Origin: an uncultured Ruminococcus sp.
Lineage (GTDB): Bacteria; Bacillota; Clostridia; Oscillospirales; Ruminococcaceae
Length of the DNA stretch: 37,536 nt
NCBI GenBank assembly: GCA_947345935.1
Contig: CAMZZN010000023.1
Span: 1-37,536 of the forward strand
Reading direction: 5' to 3'
Below, piece after piece: positions 23,927 to 32,560 of the stretch. The notes under the pieces are model-generated. The model worked only from the letters and a program-made list of their open reading frames with translations. It did not search any database and was not told the origin of the DNA. The position numbers and the translations under genes are program-made. Position 1 is the first letter of the stretch; every line of letters begins with the position of its first letter.

Positions 23927-25001
23927 ATTTTTTCTGATGCCTGAGACGGTTGATATTTCGTTCAAAACCTCCGCTGTCGAGAAGATCTGCGAGAAAAAAC
24001 TGTTCAAGCATGGGAACTGTACATGTGTAAAATCCGGCTTTTTCAACGTACATTGGAAGGAGTTCCGACGGAAGCAGCATATATCCTGCACGTATGGACG
24101 GCGCTACTGTCTGGGAAAATGTGTTTACATAGATAACATTTCTGCCGCTGCTCATTGAAAAAAGGGTTTCGGGAGCTGTTCCGGTCAAGGCAAATTCAGA
24201 ATCGTAGTCGTCTTCTATTATAACAGCTCCGTGCCGTTTCGCCCATGCTGTATATTCACGGCGGCGGTTCGCAGAAGCGGTTATTCCGCTTGGGAAACTG
24301 TTGAACGGTGTAACGTGAAGCACGGACGCATTCGTCTTTTCAAGTTCGTCAAGGCGGATACCTTCGCTGTCCATTTTAAGCATTTGACAGCGTGCTCCGT
24401 TTGCCGTATATACTGCATGGATTTTTTCGTATGACGGATCTTCAAGAGCAATCACCCGGTCACGTCCGAGCATCTGTATGCATATGCCGTAAAGATATTC
24501 AGCTCCTGATCCAATTATTATCTGTTCTGGGGAAGCCTCTATATTGCGGCTTCTGAGCAAATAACGTGCAATAGCTTCTCTGAGCCAGCTGCATCCGTTG
24601 TTTGGGGACTTACGGAGAATATTTTCCCCCATTGAGGAGAGAACCCGTCTTATACCTGCGGCATAGGCGGAAAAGGGGAGGAGCGTGTCAGAATCGCTGG
24701 ATGTATCGTTGGAAAAAGTGACTGTTGGAGTTTGCATCTCCGCTGTAGGAAAGCTTTTTTCGGGACTGTATATAACGTAACATCCGCTTCTCTCACGGGT
24801 GCGGCAGTAGTCCTCATCACAGAGAACTGAATAAGCGTGCTCAACTGTAGCGACGCTGACGCCGCAGTCCGCTGCAAGGGTACGCTTTGAAGGGAGCCTT
24901 GTTCCCTCCGGAAATGCTCCGCTTATGATCTTATTGCGCAGCTCACGGTATATCTGCAAATAAACTGGGGTAGTATTGTTCTGATCGACAATAAGCTGCA
25001 T
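23898..25001 (-). CDS. MocR/GntR-type regulator, truncated and lacking the catalytic lysine
   Basis: 367 residues from ATG 25001 (AAAGGAG at nine bases; an ATG three codons earlier abuts it). The N-terminal winged helix (PVYLQIYRELRNKIISGAFP, GTRLPSKRTLAADCGVSVAT) is GntR type and the rest is a class I aminotransferase-like domain (IIGSGAEYLYGICIQ, EDPSYEKIH, VIIEDDYDSEF). The usual PLP lysine in GTFSK is glutamine here (NTFSQTVAPSIRAGYMLLP). The chain ends with INRLRHQKKSVNQIPKNG just after the GGFERNINR helix, about 80-100 residues short of typical MocR proteins. The 3' end runs into the bioY promoter. It may still bind DNA; covalent PLP binding is doubtful. Confidence 0.8.
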   Translation of the reverse strand: MQLIVDQNNTTPVYLQIYRELRNKIISGAFPEGTRLPSKRTLAADCGVSVATVEHAYSVLCDEDYCRTRERSGCYVIYSPEKSFPTAEMQTPTVTFSNDTSSDSDTLLPFSAYAAGIRRVLSSMGENILRKSPNNGCSWLREAIARYLLRSRNIEASPEQIIIGSGAEYLYGICIQMLGRDRVIALEDPSYEKIHAVYTANGARCQMLKMDSEGIRLDELEKTNASVLHVTPFNSFPSGITASANRRREYTAWAKRHGAVIIEDDYDSEFALTGTAPETLFSMSSGRNVIYVNTFSQTVAPSIRAGYMLLPSELLPMYVEKAGFYTCTVPMLEQFFLADLLDSGGFERNINRLRHQKKSVNQIPKNG

Positions 25002-25019
25002 AAAATTCATCTCCTTTCA

Positions 25020-25054
25020 CTAATATTATATCACAATATTAGCTATTTCGTCAA
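25020..25054 (-). promoter_or_regulatory. Promoter of the MocR-like gene with overlapping dyad
   Basis: On the reverse strand TTGACG (25054-25049) and TATAAT (25030-25025), 18-bp spacing. CTAATATT (25020-25027) and AATATTAG (25035-25042) form an inverted repeat over the -10, a candidate autoregulatory site. Confidence 0.6.
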
Positions 25055-25145
25055 CTTTAGTGGCTTATGTTGTCTTCCATTTTCTCTGCCAAAGTGAAGA
25101 AGATGTATATTTTGTGATAATATCATGATTATTTTTCCATTCATG

Positions 25146-25174
25146 TTGAAATAATAATATCAGTGTGATATAAT
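25146..25174 (+). promoter_or_regulatory. Promoter of the P-type ATPase-galactokinase pair
   Basis: TTGAAA (25146-25151) and TATAAT (25169-25174), 17-bp spacing. Confidence 0.8.
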
Positions 25175-25205
25175 AATTATGATATAAAATATACGAGGTG
25201 TTAAA

Positions 25206-27605
25206 ATGAAAAAAGAAAAAAGCGAGCCCGTCGTGGAGGCTTCGCCTGATAGGATAGATACGGACATAAACACCGGATTGACATCCGAACAGGCGGCAAA
25301 GCGTAAATCCGATGGCTATGATAACAAACCTGTAGAATCACCGTCAAAATCTGTTAAAGAGATCTGTGCAGGTAATATTTTCACTGGATTCAACTTCCTT
25401 TTTGCCGCACTTTCAGTTCTTCTTATCGCAGTTGGTTCATATCGTGACCTGACGTTTATGCCTATTATTATTGCCAATACGCTTATAGGAATTTTTCAGG
25501 AGCTGCGTTCAAAATCAGTTCTTGATAAGCTGACAATGCTGAACGCTCCTGTTGCCACTGTTATACGTGACGGATGTGAGATTAGTGTTCCGTCCAGGGA
25601 ACTTGTGCTGGATGATATAGCCGTATTCCGTGCCGGAAATCAGATAAGTGCAGACGCCGTCGTTGTAAGCGGCAGCGTTTCGGTCAACGAGTCGCTTCTT
25701 ACCGGCGAATCGGATGAGATCGTTAAGAATCCGGGGGACAGGCTTATGTCAGGAAGTTTTATTGTTTCGGGTTCATGCCGTGCAAAACTTGAAAAAGTGG
25801 GCAGCGAGTCATATATTTCACAGCTTACGCTCCAGGCTAAGAAAGCCAAGAAAGGTGAGCAGTCAGAAATGATACGCTCCCTCAGCAGGATCGTTACAAC
25901 AGCCGGAATAATTATTGTTCCCCTCGGAGCGTTTATGTTTATGCAGCAGTATCATATAACCGAAAATATCAAGACAAGTGTTCAATCAATGGTCGCATCC
26001 GTCATCGGAATGATACCGGAGGGATTGTTTCTCATCGCAAGCGTTTCTTTAGCTGTAAGCGCTATGAGACTGGCATTTGACAAGGTTCTTGTTCATGATA
26101 TGAAGTGTATTGAGACGCTTGCAAGAGTAAATGTTTTATGCGTTGACAAGACGGGAACTATAACGGAAAACTCTATGGCGGTTACAAGCGTTATTCCTGC
26201 CGGAAGCCAATATTCCGAGGAGATGATAAACAGCCTTTTGAGCGACTTCGCTGCGGCACAGGCGGCGGATAACGAAACGATGCGTGCAATGAAAAATTAT
26301 TTCAGGCGTCCGGGCGGAATGCTGCCGGTAGCGCATACAGGTTTTTCCTCAGAATTCAAATACAGCAGCGTTACTTTTGAAAACGGCGCATATATTCTTG
26401 GAGCTCCTGACTTTATCCTTGCCGAACGCTATGCGGAATACAGGGATGTGATCGAATCAAACGGCAGAAAAGGCTACAGAGTCCTTGCATTTGTGAAGTA
26501 TAACGGTTATCCGGACGGAAAGGCTTTAAATGGCGCTGTTATGCCGATTTGTTTTGTTATTCTGTCAAATCCTATCCGTAAGGACGCTCCGGATACTTTT
26601 AAGTATTTTGCCGAGCAGGGGGTAGAGATCAAGGTTATTTCAGGCGATAACCCCGTTACGGTTTCGGAGGTGGCGAAACAGGCAGGAATCAAAAATGCTG
26701 CCGATTATATAGACGCATCCACGCTGACGACCGATGAATCCATAAACGATGCAGTTATGCGCTATTCTGTTTTCGGACGTGTTACTCCCGATCAGAAGCG
26801 AAAATTTGTAAAGGCTCTTAAAAAGAATGGCAAGACGGTTGCTATGACCGGAGACGGCGTAAACGATATTCTCGCCCTGAAAGACGCCGACTGTTCAGTT
26901 GCTATGGCGTCGGGCAGCGACGCTGCTTGTCAGGCGTCTCAGCTTGTGTTGCTGGAATCGGATTTTTCAAAAATGCCGGATGTTGTTCTTGAGGGGCGCA
27001 AAGTCGTAAACAATCTGGAAAGATCAGGAAGCCTGTTCCTTGTTAAAAATATTTTTTCACTTATTCTTTCTGTTCTTACGATATGTTTTGGTATTGCATA
27101 TCCGCTCAAACCGTCGCAGATATCCCTCATAAGCCTTTTTACTATCGGATTGCCGGCACTTGTATTGTCTCAGATGCCAAACAAGGATATCATACGGGGC
27201 AGTTTTATAAAAAATATACTGCTGAAGGCTCTCCCTGCCGGTATTACTGATACTATTATTGTAGCTGCTATGATGTACTTCGGCAACGTATTTGAGGTGA
27301 CTCAGGCAGAAATAGCTACGTCTTCTACCATTCTTCTGGGTATTGTCGGACTTATGATCGTTTTTCAGATCAGTAAACCAATGGACGTATACAAAATGTG
27401 GCTTTGGGTCGTCTGTGCCGTAGGACTGGTATTTAGTATGGTGTTTGTAAGTGATTTCTTTGATATATCAGCAATGTCTCCCAGATGCGTGCTTCTCTGT
27501 GTGACCTTTTCTATAATAGCAGAACCGTTCATGCGATATTTGACGCTGGGAATAGATATGATGCAAAGACTTTTTGTAAGAGATAAAAAAGGAGAAAAAA
27601 TATGA
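25206..27605 (+). CDS. P-type cation-transporting ATPase, CtpE/type-II-like
   Basis: 799 residues. ATG 25206 follows GAGGTG. Motifs in order: LTGES (165-169), the membrane PEGL (271-274), the phosphorylation site DKTGT (314-318), SGDNPVTV near 479, and TGDGVND (548-554). Ten or so hydrophobic helices are present, with no N-terminal heavy-metal domain. PEGL in the fourth helix and the short length fit the ATPase E (CtpE-like) group, linked to Ca2+ in mycobacteria; Mg2+ or K+ cannot be excluded. The last four bases (ATGA) overlap the galactokinase start. Confidence 0.88.
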   Translation: MKKEKSEPVVEASPDRIDTDINTGLTSEQAAKRKSDGYDNKPVESPSKSVKEICAGNIFTGFNFLFAALSVLLIAVGSYRDLTFMPIIIANTLIGIFQELRSKSVLDKLTMLNAPVATVIRDGCEISVPSRELVLDDIAVFRAGNQISADAVVVSGSVSVNESLLTGESDEIVKNPGDRLMSGSFIVSGSCRAKLEKVGSESYISQLTLQAKKAKKGEQSEMIRSLSRIVTTAGIIIVPLGAFMFMQQYHITENIKTSVQSMVASVIGMIPEGLFLIASVSLAVSAMRLAFDKVLVHDMKCIETLARVNVLCVDKTGTITENSMAVTSVIPAGSQYSEEMINSLLSDFAAAQAADNETMRAMKNYFRRPGGMLPVAHTGFSSEFKYSSVTFENGAYILGAPDFILAERYAEYRDVIESNGRKGYRVLAFVKYNGYPDGKALNGAVMPICFVILSNPIRKDAPDTFKYFAEQGVEIKVISGDNPVTVSEVAKQAGIKNAADYIDASTLTTDESINDAVMRYSVFGRVTPDQKRKFVKALKKNGKTVAMTGDGVNDILALKDADCSVAMASGSDAACQASQLVLLESDFSKMPDVVLEGRKVVNNLERSGSLFLVKNIFSLILSVLTICFGIAYPLKPSQISLISLFTIGLPALVLSQMPNKDIIRGSFIKNILLKALPAGITDTIIVAAMMYFGNVFEVTQAEIATSSTILLGIVGLMIVFQISKPMDVYKMWLWVVCAVGLVFSMVFVSDFFDISAMSPRCVLLCVTFSIIAEPFMRYLTLGIDMMQRLFVRDKKGEKI

Positions 27606-28894
27606 CTATATACGAATTAAGCAGCGGAATTTCTTCAGGATCGTTTGACAGTCAGCTTAAAATGCTGTACGGTTCTTCTGACAGGAGCGTTCTCAGACAT
27701 AGAGCACGATATCTTTCGGCTGCGGAAAATTTTTCACGTCTTTATCCGGAATGTGGCGATATACGTGTTTTTTCCGCAGGAGGAAGAGCTGAAATAAGTG
27801 GAAATCACACAGATCATCAACATGGAAATGTTCTTGCCGCTGTAATTGATGCGGATATGATAGCGATTGCAGAGACAAACGGCAGTGACGAGATACGTAT
27901 CGTTTCAGAGGGATTTGGTTCGTTTACTGTAGATACGGCTGATATGTCTGATGCAGATAGCGGAACCTCAGAGGCTCTTGTAAAGGGAATTATGCACGGT
28001 TTGAGGGAAAATGGGGTAGAAACAGGCGGACTTAATGTATTTGTTTCCTCTGAAATACCTGTGGGCTGCGGCTTGGCATCGTCGTCAGCCTTTGAAATAC
28101 TGATTGTGACAATTTTAAGCAGCTTTTTTGGCGGCAGAAATCTATTGTATTCTGAATTGGCTGATGTATGCCGTAGGGCAGAAAATGATTTTTACGGTAA
28201 AAGCTGCGGAATTATGGATCAGACTGTGTGTGCTGCCGGTGGCTTTGTACTGGCCGATCTTGCCGATCCTTCAGCTCCCGCTATGAAAAAGATCGGTTTT
28301 GATTTTGGCAGTTCCGGGTATTCACTGTGCGTTACAAACACAGGCAGAAGCCATGCCGAACTTGATGATGAGTATGGCACTGTTTGTGCGGAGATGAAGC
28401 ACGTAGCACAGGAAATGGGATGCAGTGTGCTTGGAGAAGCGGACGAGGAGGTCTTTTTTGAAAATATCGTCAATCTGCGTGAAAGATGCAGTGATCGGGA
28501 GATTCTGCGTGCTGCTCATTTCTTTGATGAAACAAAACGTGCCGTTCAGGAGGCAGAAGCTCTGGAGAATGGCGATACAGAGAGTTTTTTTGATCTTGTA
28601 AATAAATCCGGGGATTCTTCGGCTCAACTTCTACAGAATCTTTATTCATCTGATTGCAGTATGAATCAGGAAATACCTATAGCTATAATGCTTAGTAAAA
28701 GATTTCTTGGCGAGAGTGGAGCGGTCAGGATCCATGGAGGAGGATTTGGTGGTTCAATAATAGCGTTTGTGCCAAATTATCGGGCAGAATCTTATGTACA
28801 TGAGATGGACAGCGTCTTTGGAGATGGCGCTTGCCGTAAGCTACATATCCGTCCGGTCGGTGGGTATGAGATGGAAAAATGGTGTTCAGGATGA
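27602..28894 (+). CDS. Galactokinase-like GHMP kinase
   Basis: 430 residues. The GHMP motifs of galactokinase are present: GRAEISGNHTDHQHG (61-75), the phosphate loop GCGLASSSA (155-163), GIMDQ (203-207) and the C-terminal IHGGGFGGS. Galactokinase transfers phosphate from ATP to galactose C1 for the Leloir pathway. The first motif differs from GEHTDY: Glu is Asn and Tyr is His, a variant I associate with a clostridial subgroup, so the sugar may differ. ATGA overlap with the P-type ATPase implies translational coupling, though the functional link is not obvious. No galT or galE lies nearby. Confidence 0.85.
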   Translation: MTIYELSSGISSGSFDSQLKMLYGSSDRSVLRHRARYLSAAENFSRLYPECGDIRVFSAGGRAEISGNHTDHQHGNVLAAVIDADMIAIAETNGSDEIRIVSEGFGSFTVDTADMSDADSGTSEALVKGIMHGLRENGVETGGLNVFVSSEIPVGCGLASSSAFEILIVTILSSFFGGRNLLYSELADVCRRAENDFYGKSCGIMDQTVCAAGGFVLADLADPSAPAMKKIGFDFGSSGYSLCVTNTGRSHAELDDEYGTVCAEMKHVAQEMGCSVLGEADEEVFFENIVNLRERCSDREILRAAHFFDETKRAVQEAEALENGDTESFFDLVNKSGDSSAQLLQNLYSSDCSMNQEIPIAIMLSKRFLGESGAVRIHGGGFGGSIIAFVPNYRAESYVHEMDSVFGDGACRKLHIRPVGGYEMEKWCSG

Positions 28895-28930
28895 ATTTTA
28901 AGTTAAAATAAAAAAATATATTGTAAGCTA

Positions 28931-28959
28931 TTGACATTGGATTCATATCGTGATATAAT
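28931..28959 (+). promoter_or_regulatory. Promoter of tRNA-fMet
   Basis: TTGACA (28931-28936) and TATAAT (28954-28959), 17-bp spacing, 33 bases before the tRNA. Confidence 0.88.
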
Positions 28960-28992
28960 AATAAAGTCGTAAGGCAAATGTAAAAAATATAT

Positions 28993-29069
<77 letters not shown>

Positions 29070-29073
29070 ATCC

Positions 29074-29106
29074 GAAAAGCACTATAAAATTTTTATAGTG
29101 CTTTTC
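29074..29106 (+). terminator. Terminator after tRNA-fMet
   Basis: GAAAAGCACTATAAAA (29074-29089) and TTTTATAGTGCTTTTC (29091-29106) form a perfect 16-bp stem. Confidence 0.88.
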
Positions 29107-29263
29107 AAAAAAGTTAAATTCCTCACTGCTTTGCGTCGGCTGAGTCCAAACCCAGTACGTTTCTTGATAACGGACTAAACGACTGCACAGAAATGTCCGT
29201 ACCGAAAATGATTGTGGTGATTTATTTTCGATATGTAGAGGTATTCAATTTTATTAAGTGTGG

Positions 29264-29299
29264 AATTCCTTTTATGTTTTGGCATAAAAGGAATTTTTC
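29264..29299 (+). terminator. Hairpin with T-run before the NERD gene
   Basis: AATTCCTTTTATG (29264-29276) and CATAAAAGGAATT (29283-29295), loop TTTTGG, then TTT. It lies about 50 bases before the NERD start and could be a terminator or attenuator of an unseen transcript. 29107-29263 shows no gene. Confidence 0.65.
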
Positions 29300-29345
29300 T
29301 ATATTATTTTATCATGATTGGAAAAAATTGTCAAGGGGAAATTTT

Positions 29346-30164
29346 ATGTTTTTATTAAGTCGCAAGAAAAGCAGAACTGATCTGCCGCAAACTCCAGTAG
29401 TAATAAATCAAAATATTCGTTCAAGAACAATACGGATCAAGGAAAGCCTTGAAAGATTTTGTCAGAAGAATCCCGACCATGAAAAAGCAAAAAGAATGCT
29501 GAGTAATTATACTAAAGCTGAAAAAGGTGAGAGCTTAACGTTAGCAGCTTTGCGACGAGTTCCATTTCCAATGCTTATAATTCAGGATTATAGTTTTAAA
29601 TACGAGGATATATCAACTCAGATTGATTTTTTAGTGATAACGGAAACATATTTTTTTGTCATAGATTCAAAATGGAGAAGCGGCAATTACAAGCTTGATA
29701 ATCATGGTGAATTTATAAATGTCGGCTATCAGAAAAGAGAATCAGATCCTATAGCTCAGAATCAGGAGCATATCGAATATCTGAAAAAAATTTTGGCTGA
29801 TATACCTGTGAAACTGAATGAAAGATTTCAGAATATAGTTGTCTGGGCGAACGAGGAAAGCGTAGTAGATCGTTCCGAAGCGTCATCGGAAACGGCATCT
29901 AAAATTATCTATGTCAAGCAGATTGTTTCGCATATTTCTTCCATACTTGAGAATAAAGAGAAGCTGAAAAAACTCACTCCGGAAAAAATGCAAAGTATCG
30001 CAGACTTTTTAACAGGTTACTCAGAGGGACATCCCATACAGTATATTTGTCCTGTATGCGGAGGACACCTTGAAAAACGTACAAGCCAATTGCATAACTC
30101 AACCTTTTGGGGCTGCAAAAATTTTTGCTTGAAGAATTGTTATTACATAGAAACGGTTGAATAA
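29346..30164 (+). CDS. NERD-domain protein with C-terminal zinc ribbon
   Basis: 272 residues. ATG 29346 follows AAGGGGA (29332-29338). The NERD (nuclease-related) core runs about 60-150: GESLTLAALRRVPFPMLIIQ (GE at 61-62), QIDFLVIT (Asp 94) and FFVIDSKWRSG (Asp 107, Lys 109), a restriction-endonuclease-like active site with Asp in place of the common Glu. A topoisomerase-like zinc finger ends the chain: CPVC (235-238) and CKNFCLKNC (257-265). Such proteins are frequent on mobile elements and in defence regions. Target and activity are not known. It sits between tRNA-fMet and the mobilisation genes and has its own terminator. Confidence 0.8.
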   Translation: MFLLSRKKSRTDLPQTPVVINQNIRSRTIRIKESLERFCQKNPDHEKAKRMLSNYTKAEKGESLTLAALRRVPFPMLIIQDYSFKYEDISTQIDFLVITETYFFVIDSKWRSGNYKLDNHGEFINVGYQKRESDPIAQNQEHIEYLKKILADIPVKLNERFQNIVVWANEESVVDRSEASSETASKIIYVKQIVSHISSILENKEKLKKLTPEKMQSIADFLTGYSEGHPIQYICPVCGGHLEKRTSQLHNSTFWGCKNFCLKNCYYIETVE

Positions 30165-30200
30165 TAAATCAGTTGTAAAAACTGCACATACTAACCGCGG

Positions 30201-30238
30201 AATCCGCAAAGTCAATTTATTGATTTTGCGGATTTTTT
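30201..30238 (+). terminator. Terminator after the NERD gene
   Basis: AATCCGCAAA (30201-30210) pairs with TTTGCGGATT (30225-30234), extended by TCAAT/ATTGA, followed by a T-run. Confidence 0.9.
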
Positions 30239-30332
30239 TATTTTCGTGACCAAAAACGCCTGAAATTTTGGCTATTTATATAGAGGGCATTTTTTTGAGA
30301 AAGTATTTTCAAATTTATTGAAGGATTTTTTC

Positions 30333-30404
30333 AAACTTCCTTAAAGAAATTCTGACGAATTTCAGAACCGGACACAGTCCGGAAAAATTCGGCGCAGCCG
30401 AAAA
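30333..30404 (+). repeat. 72-bp direct repeat, copy A (candidate oriT region)
   Basis: Matches 30513-30584 with few differences. Each copy strings together small hairpins: GAAATTC-tgac-GAATTTC, CCGGAC-aca-GTCCGG (imperfect in copy B) and a CGGC/GCCG hairpin. Confidence 0.8.
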
Positions 30405-30512
30405 TCATAAAATGCCGGAATCGGCATTTTACAAAGTAGCAAGCATTGCATTCGGATAGCCAAAAAGGATTTTTGCTACCGAATACGATGCTTGTTGAGG
30501 AACAGATTTCCT
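30405..30512. other. Hairpin-rich spacer between the direct repeats, candidate oriT
   Basis: AAAATGCCG/CGGCATTTT (about 30409-30430), a long imperfect inverted repeat from CAAGCATTGCATTCGG (30440-30455) to CCGAATACGATGCTTG (30479-30494), and GAGGAA/TTCCTC (30497-30513). With the flanking repeats this is about 250 bases of structured, non-coding DNA directly before mobC-mobA, where oriT usually lies in mobilisable elements. The nick site cannot be placed from sequence alone. Confidence 0.6.
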
Positions 30513-30584
30513 CAAACTCCTTTACGAAATTCTGACGAATTTCAGAACCGGACATAGTCCGTAAAAAATCGGCAGAGCCGAAAA
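30513..30584 (+). repeat. 72-bp direct repeat, copy B
   Basis: Second copy of the repeat at 30333-30404. It ends 19 bases before the mobC start. The variable positions fall partly in stems. Confidence 0.8.
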
Positions 30585-30603
30585 AAGAAAGGAAAATAAT
30601 TTC

Positions 30604-30948
30604 ATGGAAGAAAATCGTAAACGTAATGTACAAATCAACTTTCGAGTCGATAAGGAGGAGTACGATTTTATTGTTGAGAAGGCAAAAATTTCAGGCAGAA
30701 AAAATTTAACTCAGTATCTTCGGTCAATGGCGATTGCCGGACAAGTTATCAACATTGAACTGGACGATATAAAAATTTTGTCAGCCAACATCGGACGTTT
30801 TGCATCAAGCGCAAATCAGATCGCCAAAAGAGCAAATGCGACAGGAAATGTTTATGATGAGGACATTGAAGATATTAAAAGAATGGAGAGAGAAATATGG
30901 CGAGAACTGAAATCCATTCGATTGAAACTACGCTCAATCTCGCTATAG
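30604..30948 (+). CDS. mobC: MobC-like relaxosome accessory protein
   Basis: 114 residues. ATG 30604 follows GAAAGGA. The N-terminal RKRNVQINFRVDKEEYDFIV is a ribbon-helix-helix strand and helix as in MobC/MbeC-type proteins, and the C-terminal half shows the family pattern LSANIGRFASSANQIAKRAN. Such proteins bind oriT and help the relaxase melt and nick DNA. It overlaps the relaxase gene by 52 bases, the usual arrangement. Confidence 0.85.
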   Translation: MEENRKRNVQINFRVDKEEYDFIVEKAKISGRKNLTQYLRSMAIAGQVINIELDDIKILSANIGRFASSANQIAKRANATGNVYDEDIEDIKRMEREIWRELKSIRLKLRSISL

Positions 30949-32243
30949 ACTATATTATCAATCCGGCTAAGACTAACGACTATGAACTGTGTTCCACATA
31001 CGAGTGCAGTCTGCACTGTGCGTCTCTTGATTTTGAAGATGAATTTCTGAAAGGCACAGGCAGAGCAAAAACTTTGGCAAAGCATATGGTTCAGAGTTTT
31101 AAGCCGGGAGAAGTTTCTCCGGAAGAAGCTCATCGGATTGGCAGAGAGCTTTGCGATAAATTTCTGAAAGGCAATTACCAATACGTTATCGCAACTCATG
31201 TTGATCGTGAGCATATTCACAATCATATAATTTTTAACAATGTCAGTCTCAATGACCATAGGACTTTTGAAACTCTTGAAAATCGTGGTGCAAATTCTTA
31301 TGAAAACCTTCGCCGGATAAGCGATGAACTTTGCGAAGAACACGGTTTGAGCGTTATAGAAAATCCTGAACGTGGCACAGGAAAATGCTACTACGAATGG
31401 CAACAGGATAAACTGGGAAAGTCATGGAAATCAAGTCTAAGATCTGACATAGATTCAGCAGTCAAGCGATCTGCAAATTACGAAGAATTTCTCAGCAATA
31501 TGCAGTCTATGGGATATGAATATCGTGACCGAAAATATCTTGCGTTTAAAGTTCCGGAGCGTACAAATTTTACTTGCTGCAAGCAAAAAGTTCTTGGTTG
31601 GTATTACGTAAAGGAGCAGATCGTAAAGCGTATTGAGCGATACAACGCTCTTAAAAACGGTTCGCTGAAAACTCGCCGGACTGGAATTATTGATACTGAT
31701 GAAAGCAAGTTCCAGAATTCAAAGGGACTGGAACGCTGGGCGATCATCCGAAATATGCAGGAGGCTTCAAAGATCATAAATCTCCTCACGGAGAAAGGAG
31801 TATCGAGCGTTGAAGAACTTGAAGAAAAGCTTCTGAATCTTCACGGCGAACGTCTGGAGCTTGCCGAGCGGCTGAACGATTTGCAGGACGAGATCAACAG
31901 CAGATCAGAACTGATTAAACTACTTGAAACTTACCGTGAGTACAAGCCACTTTATGCGCAGTACAAGGAGGTCCGAGCCAAGGAAAAATTCCGTAGTGAG
32001 CATTTCAAGGAGATTACAAAATATGAAGGCGCTTTGAGAAAATTGAAGGAACTTTACCCTGACGGAAAGATTCCACAGCTCGAATCTGCGCAGCGGAAAT
32101 TTTACAGTCTGATCGACGAGCGCAATCAGAAAAATAAGGATTATAAGTCGCTCAAAAGCGAGCTGTCCGAACTGGAAACGGCGAGAAAATCCATAGGAGA
32201 ATATCTTGATAAGGAGCGGAAAAATCATGATATTTCTCACTAA
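30897..32243 (+). CDS. mobA: Relaxase MobA/VirD2 family (MOBP type)
   Basis: 448 residues. The N-terminal PF03432-type relaxase domain has the candidate nicking Tyr in LAIDYIINPAKT (Tyr 19) and the metal-binding histidine motif HVDREHIHNH (101-110). A helical, coiled-coil-rich C-terminus (about 270-448, heavy in Glu, Lys and Leu) follows. It would nick oriT and lead the strand into a recipient through a conjugation channel supplied elsewhere, since no coupling protein or channel genes are seen here. GGAGAG before ATG 30897 lies within mobC. Confidence 0.92.
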   Translation: MARTEIHSIETTLNLAIDYIINPAKTNDYELCSTYECSLHCASLDFEDEFLKGTGRAKTLAKHMVQSFKPGEVSPEEAHRIGRELCDKFLKGNYQYVIATHVDREHIHNHIIFNNVSLNDHRTFETLENRGANSYENLRRISDELCEEHGLSVIENPERGTGKCYYEWQQDKLGKSWKSSLRSDIDSAVKRSANYEEFLSNMQSMGYEYRDRKYLAFKVPERTNFTCCKQKVLGWYYVKEQIVKRIERYNALKNGSLKTRRTGIIDTDESKFQNSKGLERWAIIRNMQEASKIINLLTEKGVSSVEELEEKLLNLHGERLELAERLNDLQDEINSRSELIKLLETYREYKPLYAQYKEVRAKEKFRSEHFKEITKYEGALRKLKELYPDGKIPQLESAQRKFYSLIDERNQKNKDYKSLKSELSELETARKSIGEYLDKERKNHDISH

Positions 32244-32249
32244 AAAATT

Positions 32250-32280
32250 AAGGATACTGCTGTTTGTTGGCGGTATCCTT
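32250..32280. terminator. Hairpin between mobA and the reverse-strand cassette
   Basis: AAGGATAC (32250-32257) and GTATCCTT (32273-32280), extended inward by GC/GC. No strong T-run, but it lies between convergent genes. Confidence 0.5.
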
Positions 32281-32291
32281 TGGATGAGTTT

Positions 32292-32447
32292 TTAGTATTG
32301 GTTATCGGGATTATTTTCATGGTTTTCAACCATGCGCTGACATAAAAGATCGTCTGATACTATACCCTGAACGTATGCCAGAACATATCCGATTTTGTAA
32401 TCGGAAACGCTGTTTAATAATTCTATAATCCTTTTTTTATTGCTCAT
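32292..32447 (-). CDS. Small hypothetical protein of 51 residues
   Basis: Starts with ATG at 32445-32447, preceded by GAGGA at good distance, and reads MSNKKRIIELLNSVSDYKIG, then YVLAYVQGIVSDDLLCQRMVE and an Asn-rich tail. It is too short for most gene finders but has a good ribosome binding site and a helical pattern. Last gene of a three-gene reverse cassette with the ribbon-helix-helix gene. The stretch IIELLNSVSDYKIGYVLAYVQG recalls short helical proteins next to phage or plasmid regulators. No function assigned. Confidence 0.6.
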   Translation of the reverse strand: MSNKKRIIELLNSVSDYKIGYVLAYVQGIVSDDLLCQRMVENHENNPDNQY

Positions 32448-32461
32448 AAAATTCCTCATGT

Positions 32462-32551
32462 TCAATCCCAGTCGATTTCATTATCGGAATAGTATTCACC
32501 ATTCTCGAAATTCTTTTCAGCTTCTTTAACACTCCTTAAAATTTTATGCAT
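32462..32551 (-). CDS. Tiny acidic ORF (29 residues) in the reverse cassette
   Basis: ATG at 32549-32551 opens a frame ending SDNEIDWD. It has no clear ribosome binding site but lies nine bases after the upstream stop and 14 bases before the next start, so coupling is possible. It could also be a remnant of a longer partner of the ribbon-helix-helix gene. Confidence 0.35.
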   Translation of the reverse strand: MHKILRSVKEAEKNFENGEYYSDNEIDWD

Positions 32552-32560
32552 GAAATTATT

